Shown here: positions 22,263 through 33,199 of the stretch, one piece after another
Numbering within the stretch: the stretch's first letter is position 1
How the letters are laid out: each line of letters begins with the position of its first letter
Assembly (NCBI RefSeq): GCF_002234675.1
Contig: NC_019862.2
Span: forward strand, 19,344,796-19,408,795
Reading direction: 5' to 3'
DNA length: 64,000 nt
Source: Oryzias latipes
Taxonomy: Eukaryota > Chordata > Actinopteri > Beloniformes > Adrianichthyidae
The notes under the pieces: generated by a model
What the model was told of the DNA's origin: nothing
Databases searched by the model: none
The model's input: the letters and a program-made list of their open reading frames with translations, nothing else
Position numbers and translations under genes: made by a program

Positions 22263-25200
22263 TCTACAGAAACCATGTCCTAGAAAAAAACGTTGTTTTT
22301 TTTTTTTTAAATTTGGCTAAAAATGGCATAATCCTAATTAAAATACCTTAAAGGCCTTAATAGGTTAACATTTTTTTTGTTTTTGTCAGAAAAACTTTGA
22401 AACTGTTTCCTTAAAAATTAGGGCCTGGAAATAAACAAATGTCCTACAAAGACCAACATTTAGTTAAGCTTCTTTAGAAGCTTACAGAACATTGGTAAAA
22501 GGTGTTCGTCAAGGACTCCATCCTCCTTTAGCAAATATGTGCTCAAGCTTTTTATAAGTCTAAAGTCCAACAAAAAACACTACATGCAAACATGACTATT
22601 TCAAAGCTATCCTGGTGTGATGCTATCTGCAGTTAAAAATGCTAACCGGATATATCTTGTGTGTCTTAAAATACGATAGGCTAAGCTAATGTTCCACGCC
22701 CAGTCTTTAGATTGCAACAGCTCTAAAACTGCTAATCTAACTCCAACAAGAAATTTCAACAAGATCAACCTGTCAACTACTTTACGGAGGCATTTTTTGA
22801 ATGACAGGGTTTTGGATGACGGAAAACTTTCGCTTTGCCGGTAGCATTTTATCATACTGTTTCAGTGACAGTCAACCTTGTAGAATCTAAGGGTGTCTCA
22901 CTATCTTGGAAAAAAATCATGCATGTTTTTGTGACTCTTTAACATTTTACAGATGCTAATCAGCAGTCTTTCTAAGGCAACAGTTGAGTGAAAGTTTGCT
23001 GGCATTAAGTTTATTAGCTTTTTTCATCATTAATTACAATTCCCTTACTTACTTGAAAAAAGAAAAACAGTAAAGAGAACTAATAATGCAACAGCAAGAC
23101 CAGTCTCATACACTTGGAAACAGATGACCTACAAAATATCCTGCAACCTTGTTAAAATAGTAAAATCCATAATTTTTAAAAGCAGATTCTTTTTTTTTTT
23201 GTAGTTTGTTTTATTTAAACTTCAAACGGACATGCTCCATAATACTCATAGATTCCTTTAGATCTAAAATTTTCAGAGCATTTCACTGTTTGTTCCTTTT
23301 CAGATTTTCCATGGGAGTATAGAGCCGTTAACTTATCAGGCACTCTTTTGAATGGAATCAACTCCCCCGCTTCCCCAATTAAAAAAGGCAGATGACATCT
23401 CCAGACGTGAAGCCTTTCCTTTTAATTGAGCCTGCAGTTAAAGTTAGCTTGGGTGGGGGATGAACTGCGTCTTTTGTTATGTTGCATCTAAGACTCCTGA
23501 AGGTTTTCTGGAAAGCTTCAAGCATTGTTCCTCACTGTTGTTCTTTGTTCTGCCTCTGCTTCTTGGTCCATCAACCAGTACATCATCTACTAACTTGTTC
23601 AATCTCTTTGTCCAATTGCACATGTATTGGGTGGGTTTTGGGGTTCATTTGCTCTTTTTTTTTGTCTCCATCGGATCACTGCAGATGGTCGCCGTATAAC
23701 TAGGCCTGTTTCTGCTGAGATCTTGTCCATTTAGAGGAGTTTCCTTCTCTATAGTTGCTCTTTTGCATGTCTGTGGGATTATGCCAAACATTATCTTGCT
23801 TATTACTAAAGGCTGCTATTAAAATAAGGCTAGAATAAATTAGCTTTTTTGTGTAAATCTTGATAAATTGCATTGGAATTTATTATTTTGCTTTCACATA
23901 TCTTTTGTCTATTTCCAAATATACTTAAGAGGGATTTCGGTTTGTAAATTAGTGCTTAATAAAGTAAACAAATTATTCTCAATAAATTATTTGCTGCTCT
24001 AAAACATTCATTTCTAGACCATGATTTGAAGGCAAAATAAAGACCCACAGCCTCTTTTATTTATTAGTTACATATTAATGTGAATAAATGACCAAATATT
24101 TAATAGCTTTATTCAAGAATAATGATTATATGAAAAAAACAAACATCTTTGTTGACTTGTTTCTGTGCTGAATTTTTCAGATGGGACTCATTCATGAAAA
24201 TAAGCAAATTCCTGAACACACTGTGCGTCATGTACAGACTTGCTTCTGTACATGATGGCATTGCAGATGGTTGAACGCCCATATGTTTAATCACAACTAG
24301 TGATTGGGATCATATATATGCTGCCAAACCTGCAGGTCGAGTTGGAGGTCTTGCTCAACAGTCACCATCCAATCATTTGCATTGGAAGCTGTACCAAGTT
24401 AAAATAAAAAATAAAACAAAATAAATAATGATCCTACACTTATGAGGTGGAAAAACCATAGTTGATGAATTCCATTTGAAGGAGAAGCAATATGTTCCCA
24501 AAGTGGCTTTCCCAAAAACACAGTGGAGGAAGCCTCGTCCAGTAACAGTGACATCATCTTCCCTAAAACAGTAAAAGGGCTTTTCTGCTTTGAAGCAGAA
24601 CACCCAAGAACGACACATCTTGTTCTACACTATCAGCACCACGTGCATCTGCGTCACCTGCTTTGGAGTGTTGTGGTATGCCTCGCTTGTCCTCTATCTC
24701 TGAGCAAAAACACAGCGTTCACCTCATGTGTTTATTATGGTGTGCAGACTGTGTGTAAGCAGACGTCTCTTTAGAAGTGGATGCAGAGCAGAGCCAAGTT
24801 TCCACTTAGACACAAGTTTGATCCAGAGAACCTTACACAGGGTTATTTCCAGTACTTGTTTTTTTTTTTTTTTTAAAGTTTATCTTTTTTCATGTGTTGT
24901 TGTTGGAGATATAATGAAGCGCTGCTGTGCCAAGTGTTTTTTTTTTTATGGACTGAAAGCTCATATTCCACCAAAAACTTAAAAACCAAAGGTCCTTCTA
25001 AGTTGTACAAACCTCTAAAATCACACATGCTGCATAAAAGGAACTGGAGATCTCCCCATCTTCCAAGGTTGAGGCCTAAATATTAAAAAATATATATTAT
25101 AAAAAAAAAAAAAGAAGTAAGTGCATACATGTGTTCTTGCTGTAACTTCCATTCCAAAGGTCAACTAACGGAAGGAAGAAAATGTTGCCTGCAGTGAGGC

Positions 25201-26621
25201 TGAATTCTGCAGGTAAAAGCAAACCTCAATCTGCAGTTTAGAAAGGTGTGTTGGAAGAGTAATTCCAAGTAAACTGTTGATAAAAGCTTGTCACAGAGGA
25301 AATGTGTAATGTTATGACTCAAAATGAACAATTACTATTTTCCTTCTTTTTTTAAGATGAAAGGAACTACTATAATGTGCAATTTTCAATTGATGAACAG
25401 AAAGACAATAACATGAAAACCTGGACTTTAAAACGTTTTTTTTCAAAAGTTTTCACTAGATTCTACTTTATGATTAGCCTTAAATGCTTTCAGATTATCA
25501 TACTTTAATGTTTGTAACAACAACCAAACTGAGAATGACAACTTTTATGGGTGAAAGAAAACACAATCACCTTAATCATCATTTGGATGGAACTGTGTGG
25601 CTCACAACTGCCTGGTTTTCAGTTTTTTCCAGCTACTCATTACCATCAGATTAGCTACTTTCAAATATTTTGCCAATGAAACAAAAGAATTTGCCAAGGG
25701 GAAATTGAAAAAAGTGCATGTTTTCATCCACTGTGCTCGTGCAATATTTAAGGCGGACAGAGACATTGTCAGTTAATGACCTTGGTCCTCCAGAATCTTT
25801 TAAAGATGACAAGTATGTTCATTAGAAGTGAAAAAGGAGAAACATAAATGACCATAATGGAAAGTCAACATTCTGGTTTCTGAGATGTAAGCATTTGATT
25901 TTTGTTTTGGTCATAAATATTTGCTAAAAGTTACTCAAACTTGTTTTTCTGCACTGATGATTAAACACAAGAACAGCATAGATTAATGGTCACGCCAAAC
26001 TGAAGTCAATCTTGTCATATGATTATAAAAAATGGGAAAAATGTCACTTTAACAAGCACAAAAATATCACTGTGAAAAGCTGGAGGTGGATGGTACAGCT
26101 CTATTGAGGTGTTTGATGCTTTCCATCTTTCAGCTCCCACTTCAATAGGTTCACCTTTGCATTGGACAAAAATAAACTGGTGAGCAGAAAAAGGTCAAAG
26201 GATGACACAAACCTGAATCGGCATGGACTGATTGATGTCTGTCTGCTCAGTGGGACATGCTCTGCCGTGACAATACTTCTAAAAACGGTTTCCCTTTTTA
26301 AGGGTGGCATTCATGCTGTTGCTTTTTATACCAGCCACACCCTGCCACATTGCTACTTTTGTCAGGTCATTTTCTAAAATGAATTCTATCCACTTCGACT
26401 TGTCACACACATTTATACAAAGAAAACTTGAATATCTATTCCTGCTAATGCAGCTGGTGTGACGTAGGAATAGTTTTTACTTTATTCTTCAGTGATGGAA
26501 ATTTAGGTTAAGCTTTTCATTCATTGTTTTAAATAATTAAACGATGTGGGCAGATAAGCAGTACTTTTTTCTTTTTTTCTGCTCTTCTTGATTTATAAAA
26601 TTGTTGTATGGTCTTGATCTA
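22263..26621. other. Intergenic, no gene recognised
   Basis: AT-rich, short ORFs only, none resembling a known family. From about 22560 onward this copy shows many single-base indels relative to 39285-43340. The interval lies upstream of rgs2 and could hold enhancers, but I see no specific site. Confidence 0.5.
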
Positions 26622-26985
26622 AAGAAATGAAATGAATTTATTCATCCTCTAAACCCTCTTTGTCCCTTTTCGGGGTGACGGCTGCCTGAGCCCTATCCCG
26701 GCCACCTGTGGGTGAAGGCAGAGGACATCCTGGACAGGTTGCCAGTCCGTTGCAGGGGCCACAATCACACACCCATACACACTCACACTTATCAACAATT
26801 TAGAGGAACCAATCAACCTATGAAGCATGTTTGTGGACGGTGGGAGGAAGCCGGAGTCCCCGGAGAAAACCACGCACCCACAGGGAAAAAAAACTGCAAA
26901 CTCCGCACAGTAAGGTCCCCCATTGCTGTTCTGTTTCAGGTCCCCCAGCAGGGACTTGAACCAAGCCTTTCTTGGTGTGAGACAA
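26622..26985 (-). mobile_element. 5'-truncated non-LTR retrotransposon end (RTE/Expander-like)
   Basis: Contains the fish repeat phrases TATCCCGGCCACCTGTGGG, GACAGGTTGCCAGTC and GGAGGAAGCCGGAGTCCCCGG. A shorter copy at 46803-46903 has the same left part with an A-rich (minus strand) tail and a target-site duplication, which identifies the family as a retroposon. Here TTTCGGGGTGACGGCTGCCT lacks two G residues present both in the duplicate and in that third copy. Confidence 0.55.
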
Positions 26986-27285
26986 GACAATAAATAGTTG
27001 AAAATAATTGAAATAAAGTGAATAGAAATAATTGAAATAAAGATCTAGTTAAGAAATAATAAAGTTTGTTTTTTTTTTATTAAGAAATGAACCAGTTTGA
27101 AGATTGCTGTCCAGCATTGACCTAAGAGGGGAAAAAAGAAAAAAGACAAGAAACATTTTGAGATTTTTTTTTACTAGTGTCTTGAGGAAAATAAGAAAAA
27201 TGTCATAACATTTAGATGGCCCAGCAGGCTGCCTCCCCATGCCGCAGACCTCCCAGCTGATTGGCAGCTGTTCTTTTTTTTTCTT

Positions 27286-27512
27286 GGTTGGGGCTGGGTA
27301 GCTCAGCTGGTGAGGTAAAAGATTACAATGCAGGAAACCAGGGTTTATTTCCCGGAGGGGAATCAAACAATGGAATGGGGGAACATGACCCAGCAAGACC
27401 CTTAACGCTACTGCCTCCCGAGCGCGGGTCGCCTGCAGCTCACCATCCCCAGGGATGGGTCAAATGTGGAGAACAATTTCCCCATTGTGGCATAAATAAA
27501 GTATCAAATCTT
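27286..27512 (+). mobile_element. tRNA-derived SINE
   Basis: GGGTAGCTCAGCTGGTGAGG is a pol III A box and tRNA 5' half, followed about 35 nt later by a degenerate B box. It continues into a SINE body and the tail GGTCAAATGTGGAGAACAAT... ending AATAAAGTATC, a tail shared by many fish SINEs. It is not a functional tRNA because the acceptor and anticodon arms do not fold. The duplicate is at 44013-44238. Confidence 0.75.
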
Positions 27513-27686
27513 AGGATCGCTGCTTTCGAGCATGACCCATCACTAACGGCTAAGAAGGAACACTGATATGTGTTTATGACATAAAGATTGTCAGAAAAAA
27601 GTGGCAATTGTTTTTATCAGGCTGCATTCCCTTGACCAAATTTCAATGATTTGCTTTGTCTCATCATTGCTTCATGTCTGTCCGCA

Positions 27687-28686
27687 NNNNNNNNNNNNNN
27701 NNNNNNNNNNNNNNNNNNNNNNNNNNNNNNNNNNNNNNNNNNNNNNNNNNNNNNNNNNNNNNNNNNNNNNNNNNNNNNNNNNNNNNNNNNNNNNNNNNNN
27801 NNNNNNNNNNNNNNNNNNNNNNNNNNNNNNNNNNNNNNNNNNNNNNNNNNNNNNNNNNNNNNNNNNNNNNNNNNNNNNNNNNNNNNNNNNNNNNNNNNNN
27901 NNNNNNNNNNNNNNNNNNNNNNNNNNNNNNNNNNNNNNNNNNNNNNNNNNNNNNNNNNNNNNNNNNNNNNNNNNNNNNNNNNNNNNNNNNNNNNNNNNNN
28001 NNNNNNNNNNNNNNNNNNNNNNNNNNNNNNNNNNNNNNNNNNNNNNNNNNNNNNNNNNNNNNNNNNNNNNNNNNNNNNNNNNNNNNNNNNNNNNNNNNNN
28101 NNNNNNNNNNNNNNNNNNNNNNNNNNNNNNNNNNNNNNNNNNNNNNNNNNNNNNNNNNNNNNNNNNNNNNNNNNNNNNNNNNNNNNNNNNNNNNNNNNNN
28201 NNNNNNNNNNNNNNNNNNNNNNNNNNNNNNNNNNNNNNNNNNNNNNNNNNNNNNNNNNNNNNNNNNNNNNNNNNNNNNNNNNNNNNNNNNNNNNNNNNNN
28301 NNNNNNNNNNNNNNNNNNNNNNNNNNNNNNNNNNNNNNNNNNNNNNNNNNNNNNNNNNNNNNNNNNNNNNNNNNNNNNNNNNNNNNNNNNNNNNNNNNNN
28401 NNNNNNNNNNNNNNNNNNNNNNNNNNNNNNNNNNNNNNNNNNNNNNNNNNNNNNNNNNNNNNNNNNNNNNNNNNNNNNNNNNNNNNNNNNNNNNNNNNNN
28501 NNNNNNNNNNNNNNNNNNNNNNNNNNNNNNNNNNNNNNNNNNNNNNNNNNNNNNNNNNNNNNNNNNNNNNNNNNNNNNNNNNNNNNNNNNNNNNNNNNNN
28601 NNNNNNNNNNNNNNNNNNNNNNNNNNNNNNNNNNNNNNNNNNNNNNNNNNNNNNNNNNNNNNNNNNNNNNNNNNNNNNNNNNNNNN
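27687..28686. other. Assembly gap of exactly 1000 N
   Basis: A run of N exactly 1000 bases long, typical of a placeholder rather than a measured gap. The left flank is the end of the first copy of the duplicated block; the right flank is the start of the second. Confidence 0.98.
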
Positions 28687-29762
28687 AGTTTCTTCATTCT
28701 GTAGCTTCCACCACTTGGTCTTCTTTCTGTTTTCCTCTCTTCTTCTTCCTGACCTCCAGAGCATCTTACACACCACCATGCGGTGCTGTCTGGCTACACT
28801 CTCTCCTACTACCACTTTGCAGTCATTAACCTCTCTAAATGACCTCGTCTGCATAGGATGTAGTCCACCTGAGTACTCCTACCTCCACTTCTGTATGTCA
28901 CTCTATGTTCCTCTCTCTTCTGGAAGTAAGTGTTACTACAGCCATTTCCATCCTCTTCGCAAAGTCCACCACCATCTGTCCCTCCAGATTCCTTTCCTTC
29001 ACACCAAACCTGCCCATCACCTCCTCATCACCTCTGTTGCCCTCACCAACATGCCCATTAAAGTCTGCTCCAATAACAACTCTCTCTCCTCTGGGAAATC
29101 TCTATGACCTCATCCAACTCACTCCAGAATCTCTCCTTCACTTCTAACAACCCAGACCTGTGGCGCATACCCACTGACTACATTCACCATCACCCCTTCA
29201 ATTTCCAACTTTAGGCTCATCATCCTGTCTGAGACTCTTTTCACCTCTAGAACCCTGTTTACAAACTCCCCCTTCAGAATCACTCCTACCCCGTTTCTCT
29301 TCCTATCAACACCATGATAGAACAGTTTGTATCCTCCTCCAATACTACGTGCCTTGCTGCCCTTCCACCTTGTCTCCTGCACACACAGTACATCTACCTT
29401 CCTTCTCCCATCATGTCTGCCAGCTCTCTGCCTTTCCCTGTCATTGTGCCAACGTTAAGAGTCCCTATTCTCAAACCTATGTTCCTGCCTTTTCCCTTCT
29501 CTCTCTGGCCACGGACCCTTCTGCCTCTCTCTTTCTTCGACCAACAGTAGTCAAATTTCCACCGACACCCTGTAGGTTAACAGCATCGGTGGCGGTCGTT
29601 GTTAACCCGGCTCGACCGATCCGGTATGTCTAAAGTGGGTGGATGATTCGCATAGTTATTTGGCAATTTTTACGCCGGATGCCCTTCCTGACGCAACCCT
29701 CTCTATTTATCCGGGCTTGGGACCGGCACAGAGGCAACTGGCTTGCAACCCCTGTGGCTAGA
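28687..29762 (-). pseudogene. Partial RTE LINE, 5' third only
   Basis: Same sequence as 11949-13035 with about 14 net missing bases, mostly single-base losses. These split the endonuclease ORF into short pieces (for example 29119-29382, which keeps [10 protein letters not shown] and NVVSGYAPQ). The 3' two thirds are absent because the sequence begins at the gap. Probably low-quality consensus of the intact element. Confidence 0.85.
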
Positions 29763-29790
29763 TTAGCAATTTTCATCTTAATTTTATTTA

Positions 29791-29870
29791 TACAGCACAG
29801 ACCAAAGGTTTGGACACACCTTCTCATTCAAATTAATGGAAGGTGTGTCCAAACCTTTGGTCTGTACGTA
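29791..29870. mobile_element. Hairpin MITE, right copy
   Basis: Same hairpin element as 13068-13149 with two single-base losses (one in the loop and one in the right outer arm). Confidence 0.6.
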
Positions 29871-29958
29871 TGTGTCCTCCATCATGAGGGGAAAATAGCC
29901 ACAATAACATGCTGAAAAGAGTGGTCTTTAATGTAACATTTTCTCTTTGTCATTGCAG

Positions 29959-32933
29959 GTCATCAATAATGCTTGTGCGACCCAGGCCATAGTCAGTGTC
30001 CTGCTACTGCTCCATTCCGACATCGTGCTGGGCGACACTCTGAGAGTTCCGAGAGTTTTCCCAAAGTTTTGATGCAGCTGTACGTTACTGGTATCTTTTT
30101 CAGTTCAAGTGGTGTGGCGGCATCTGCAAAAGATTTATTAGGAAAACACTATCGCCTCGACATTAACAAGATTTTGTTGGCATCTATATTCATTGATGTA
30201 CATTTTTGTTTCCATTCAAACCTGTCGGTTACACAGAAATAGTTTTAAACAACACTCTTATAGTAAATGAATGTAATATTTAGTTGGCATTAAACTAAAT
30301 GGCTGTGTTCAAAGCCTGTATTTTTTACAGGATTGGCAACAAGCAAACACATTTTTTAGGATTAAAAAATCAACAATTCAGCACGCAAAAATGACTTGTA
30401 TTATCAAATAAAATATAGATTTTAGCATAACCTGTAGAACATGAGAAAGTGCAGCTGTTTAAAACAAACAATTGAGTGCTGCAGAATTACAAACTGTTAT
30501 TGTTTTCTATTTGCTCTTCATATCCATTTTTATTGGGATTCTGTCTCACTTTAAGTGCCACTTTTGCTGTGAAACTTTGATTTAAAACAATAAAAGTAAC
30601 ACAAATAAAATAAATATTGGCTGTTTTAGGTTTTGCGGACTGTTTGTAGACAATGGGCTGTGGTACTCGCAGCTCCAAAAGAAACTCGTAGATTGTTGCA
30701 ATTTTTATTCTTTTGTTTTATTTTTTTACATTTCTTTGAGTTTTTTCAAAATTCTGCCTCAATTTCTCAGCTAAACAGCTTTCTTGTCAGTATCCAGGTG
30801 TTTTTATTTACATTTCTAAAGATATGTATGGAATGCTTTTTTTGTTTTTTTTGTTCCACTTCTGTAGTTTTACATCATTGTGCCTCCTCTCTCTTTAGAT
30901 GAAAGGTTTGGCTCTCAGCAATTCAGAGGTGATTCGGCAGGTTCACAACAGCTTTGCCAGGTGGGTTCCATTTAGATGCAACATTATTTAATTTGTTTCA
31001 TGATCTTTTTTTTTCATGTACGATGGCAGCGTGACTTTAAGTGAAAGAGCCGTTTGTTTAAGTGCTTGATCTTGTATTTTAAAAAGTACTTCACATACTG
31101 GTCCAGTTTTTTTCAAAGTATAGTAGACCACAAACAAAAAAACTGTCTTTAACTAATGTTCCAGCACAGTTTATTCATTTCCTTGCCCTTATTTTTACAT
31201 TGCAAACGTATGTTTTTTCTTTGCTCTGGTTGTCCAGCCTTAATTGTAGAATGTTTTGACTTTTTCTTTTTCAGGCAGCAGATGTTTGAATTTGATGCAA
31301 AATCTTCAGCTAAGGACGAAGACGCCTTCCACTTTGTCAGCTATGTTCCTGTAAACGGCAGACTGTACGAGCTGGATGGACTTCGAGAGGGACCGATTGA
31401 TTTGGGTAAAGATTTTTAAATATATTTCTAAAGCACAACTGACCAAACTTTCATCCTTAGTTTAAACTGATGAGGCTCTCTGCAGGTTACCATGGTAGTA
31501 GTTATTTCTGTTTCTGTCACCAGGCGCATGCAACCAAGATGACTGGATCAATGCAGTTCGACCAGTGATTGAGAAGAGAATACAAAAGTAAATAATATTT
31601 ATTCCCAAGAGAACTATATGTTTAATTAGGACTAAAGCTGTAAAATTCTGCAACAATTCTAAAATTCTGAGAGCTATGTCTGTTTCTTCCATCAGGTACA
31701 GTGAAGGTGAAATCAGGTTCAACCTAATGTCGATTGTGTCTGACAGAAAGATGATTTATGAGAAGAAAATTGCAGAACTTCAGGCACAGCTGACTGAGGT
31801 TTGTGATAACAAAAGTGTTGAAGGGCTAAATAATGATTAACTTGCTCTCTTGTGTAGAAGCTGATCCTTATGATGGTTTAATCAAGTTAAATCAGTTTCT
31901 GTTCTGTCTTCTATTCTATCATTGTGGTAATAATGGTTTGACTCTATGAAAACCACTTGTAACCCTTGTGCTATCCTGGGGACTTTAACATTGGGAGTTG
32001 GGTCATCTAGACCCATTAGAAAGTGCACTGAACTTTTTTTCTTTAATGTTTTGTGATCTTCACTGGTGTCCGTGGACTACATGAAATCTTTCCACCTTTA
32101 TCCACCTTTGTCATGGTAGGGAGAACACGTCAATGTAAGGGTGGGGTCATCTAAGATAGCACAAGGGATAACTTCGTCTTTCTAGTGAAACATGCTAGTT
32201 TTGGCCACTAGAGGGCAGCAAAAGCAAAGTTCTAAGACTACTAAACCCGAAATAAAAATGAATAAAAAATTCTAGAGATGTTTTCTGTTGTTTTAAATAT
32301 TACATGTTGCTGTAATTATTGAGTTTACTTTTCTGTGAAACAGTTTTGTTCACATGTGTAAGTTTTACAGGCTAAATATTCAATCTGTTCTGTTTACAGG
32401 ATGAGCCAATGGACACAGACCAGAGCAGTTCCTTCCTAAGCTCCATCCAGTCAGAAATTGCCAAGTACCAGCTCCTCATTGAGGAAGAAAATCAGAAACT
32501 TAAAAGATATAAGGTAGCCTGTCTTATCAATGTTGTAATTTTTTTGGTCTAAATTTATTATAGCTAGAGCTCTTTTCTCTTTTTCTAGATTGAAAATATT
32601 CGACGGAAGCACAATTACCTCCCTTTTATCATGGAGTTGCTGAAAACACTGGCAGAATACCAGCAATTAATGCCATTGGTAGAGAAGGTAACACCCCCCC
32701 TTTTTAATTGTTCATTGACATTTTAAGCCTTATTTGTTTGATTAAAAGGGAGTTGTTGACACGGTTTAAGGATCCTGATAATTAAATGCAAAAGGGGAGT
32801 AACCCAGAGAAATTCATCCTATTGAATACTTTTAGTAAGACTACAGCTTTGCTCATATGAATGGGAATGTATGTGTTTCTTTCACCAGGCAAAGGAGAAA
32901 CAAAGTGCTAAAAAAGCTCAAGAGGCAAAGTGA
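29959..32933 (+). pseudogene. uchl5: Second, partial uchl5 (exons 4-11)
   Basis: Exons at 29959-30079, 30899-30960, 31275-31405, 31524-31587, 31696-31798, 32400-32513, 32589-32687 and 32889-32933. Exons 5-11 equal those of the first copy. Exon 4 is 121 nt instead of 126 because of small deletions after the C88 codon, so it is out of frame. Exons 1-3, with the start and Q82, are missing since the copy begins in intron 3. As written it cannot make UCHL5. Given the gap and error pattern I read it as a duplicated assembly of the same gene, not a real paralogue. Confidence 0.9.
31963..32167. mobile_element. piggyBac-like MITE, right copy
   Basis: Same as 15240-15444 with offset 16723 and identical terminal repeats. 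Confidence 0.58.
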
Positions 32934-33199
32934 ACGAGAGACGCCACCAAGAGAAGCTTGTGATCCCACGCAGAAACGCACGAAGAACGGCAGTCCCCTT
33001 CACTGAGCAGCGTAATCCTGTTTGACAGCAGCTATGACAGCCATGTGGGCGTCGCTCTCACACCATGCAGCCACAGCGAACTGCACAGACTGCCCAGCAT
33101 AAATTATCATTGTCACCATGTGTGTTCATCAGCTGTAATGCATGATTGAAGGAAAATTGTACCATGTTCTGTCCTATTTTCATAATAAAAACGTCCTAA

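Larger units (their letters stand above)
11949..27686 (+). repeat. Left copy of a 15.7-kb direct duplication
   Basis: Matches 28687-44413 in the same orientation. The offset is 16738 at the left edge, a constant 16723 across about 14433-22235 and 16727 at the right edge. The copy stops exactly at the N gap. It contains part of the RTE LINE, uchl5 exons 4-11, all of rgs2, a SINE and an RTE-type fragment. Most probably an artefact of unmerged overlapping contigs. Confidence 0.93.

Noticed and set aside
26712-26993. Open frame of 93 codons
   Set aside because: Entirely within the RTE/Expander-like repeat; frame differs in the other copy.
27286-27360. A functional tRNA gene
   Set aside because: Only the 5' half and a weak B box resemble a tRNA; no cloverleaf, and it continues into a SINE body and tail.
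27601-29107. Long open frames of 340-480 codons across the gap
   Set aside because: They consist almost entirely of N; only a few flanking codons are real.
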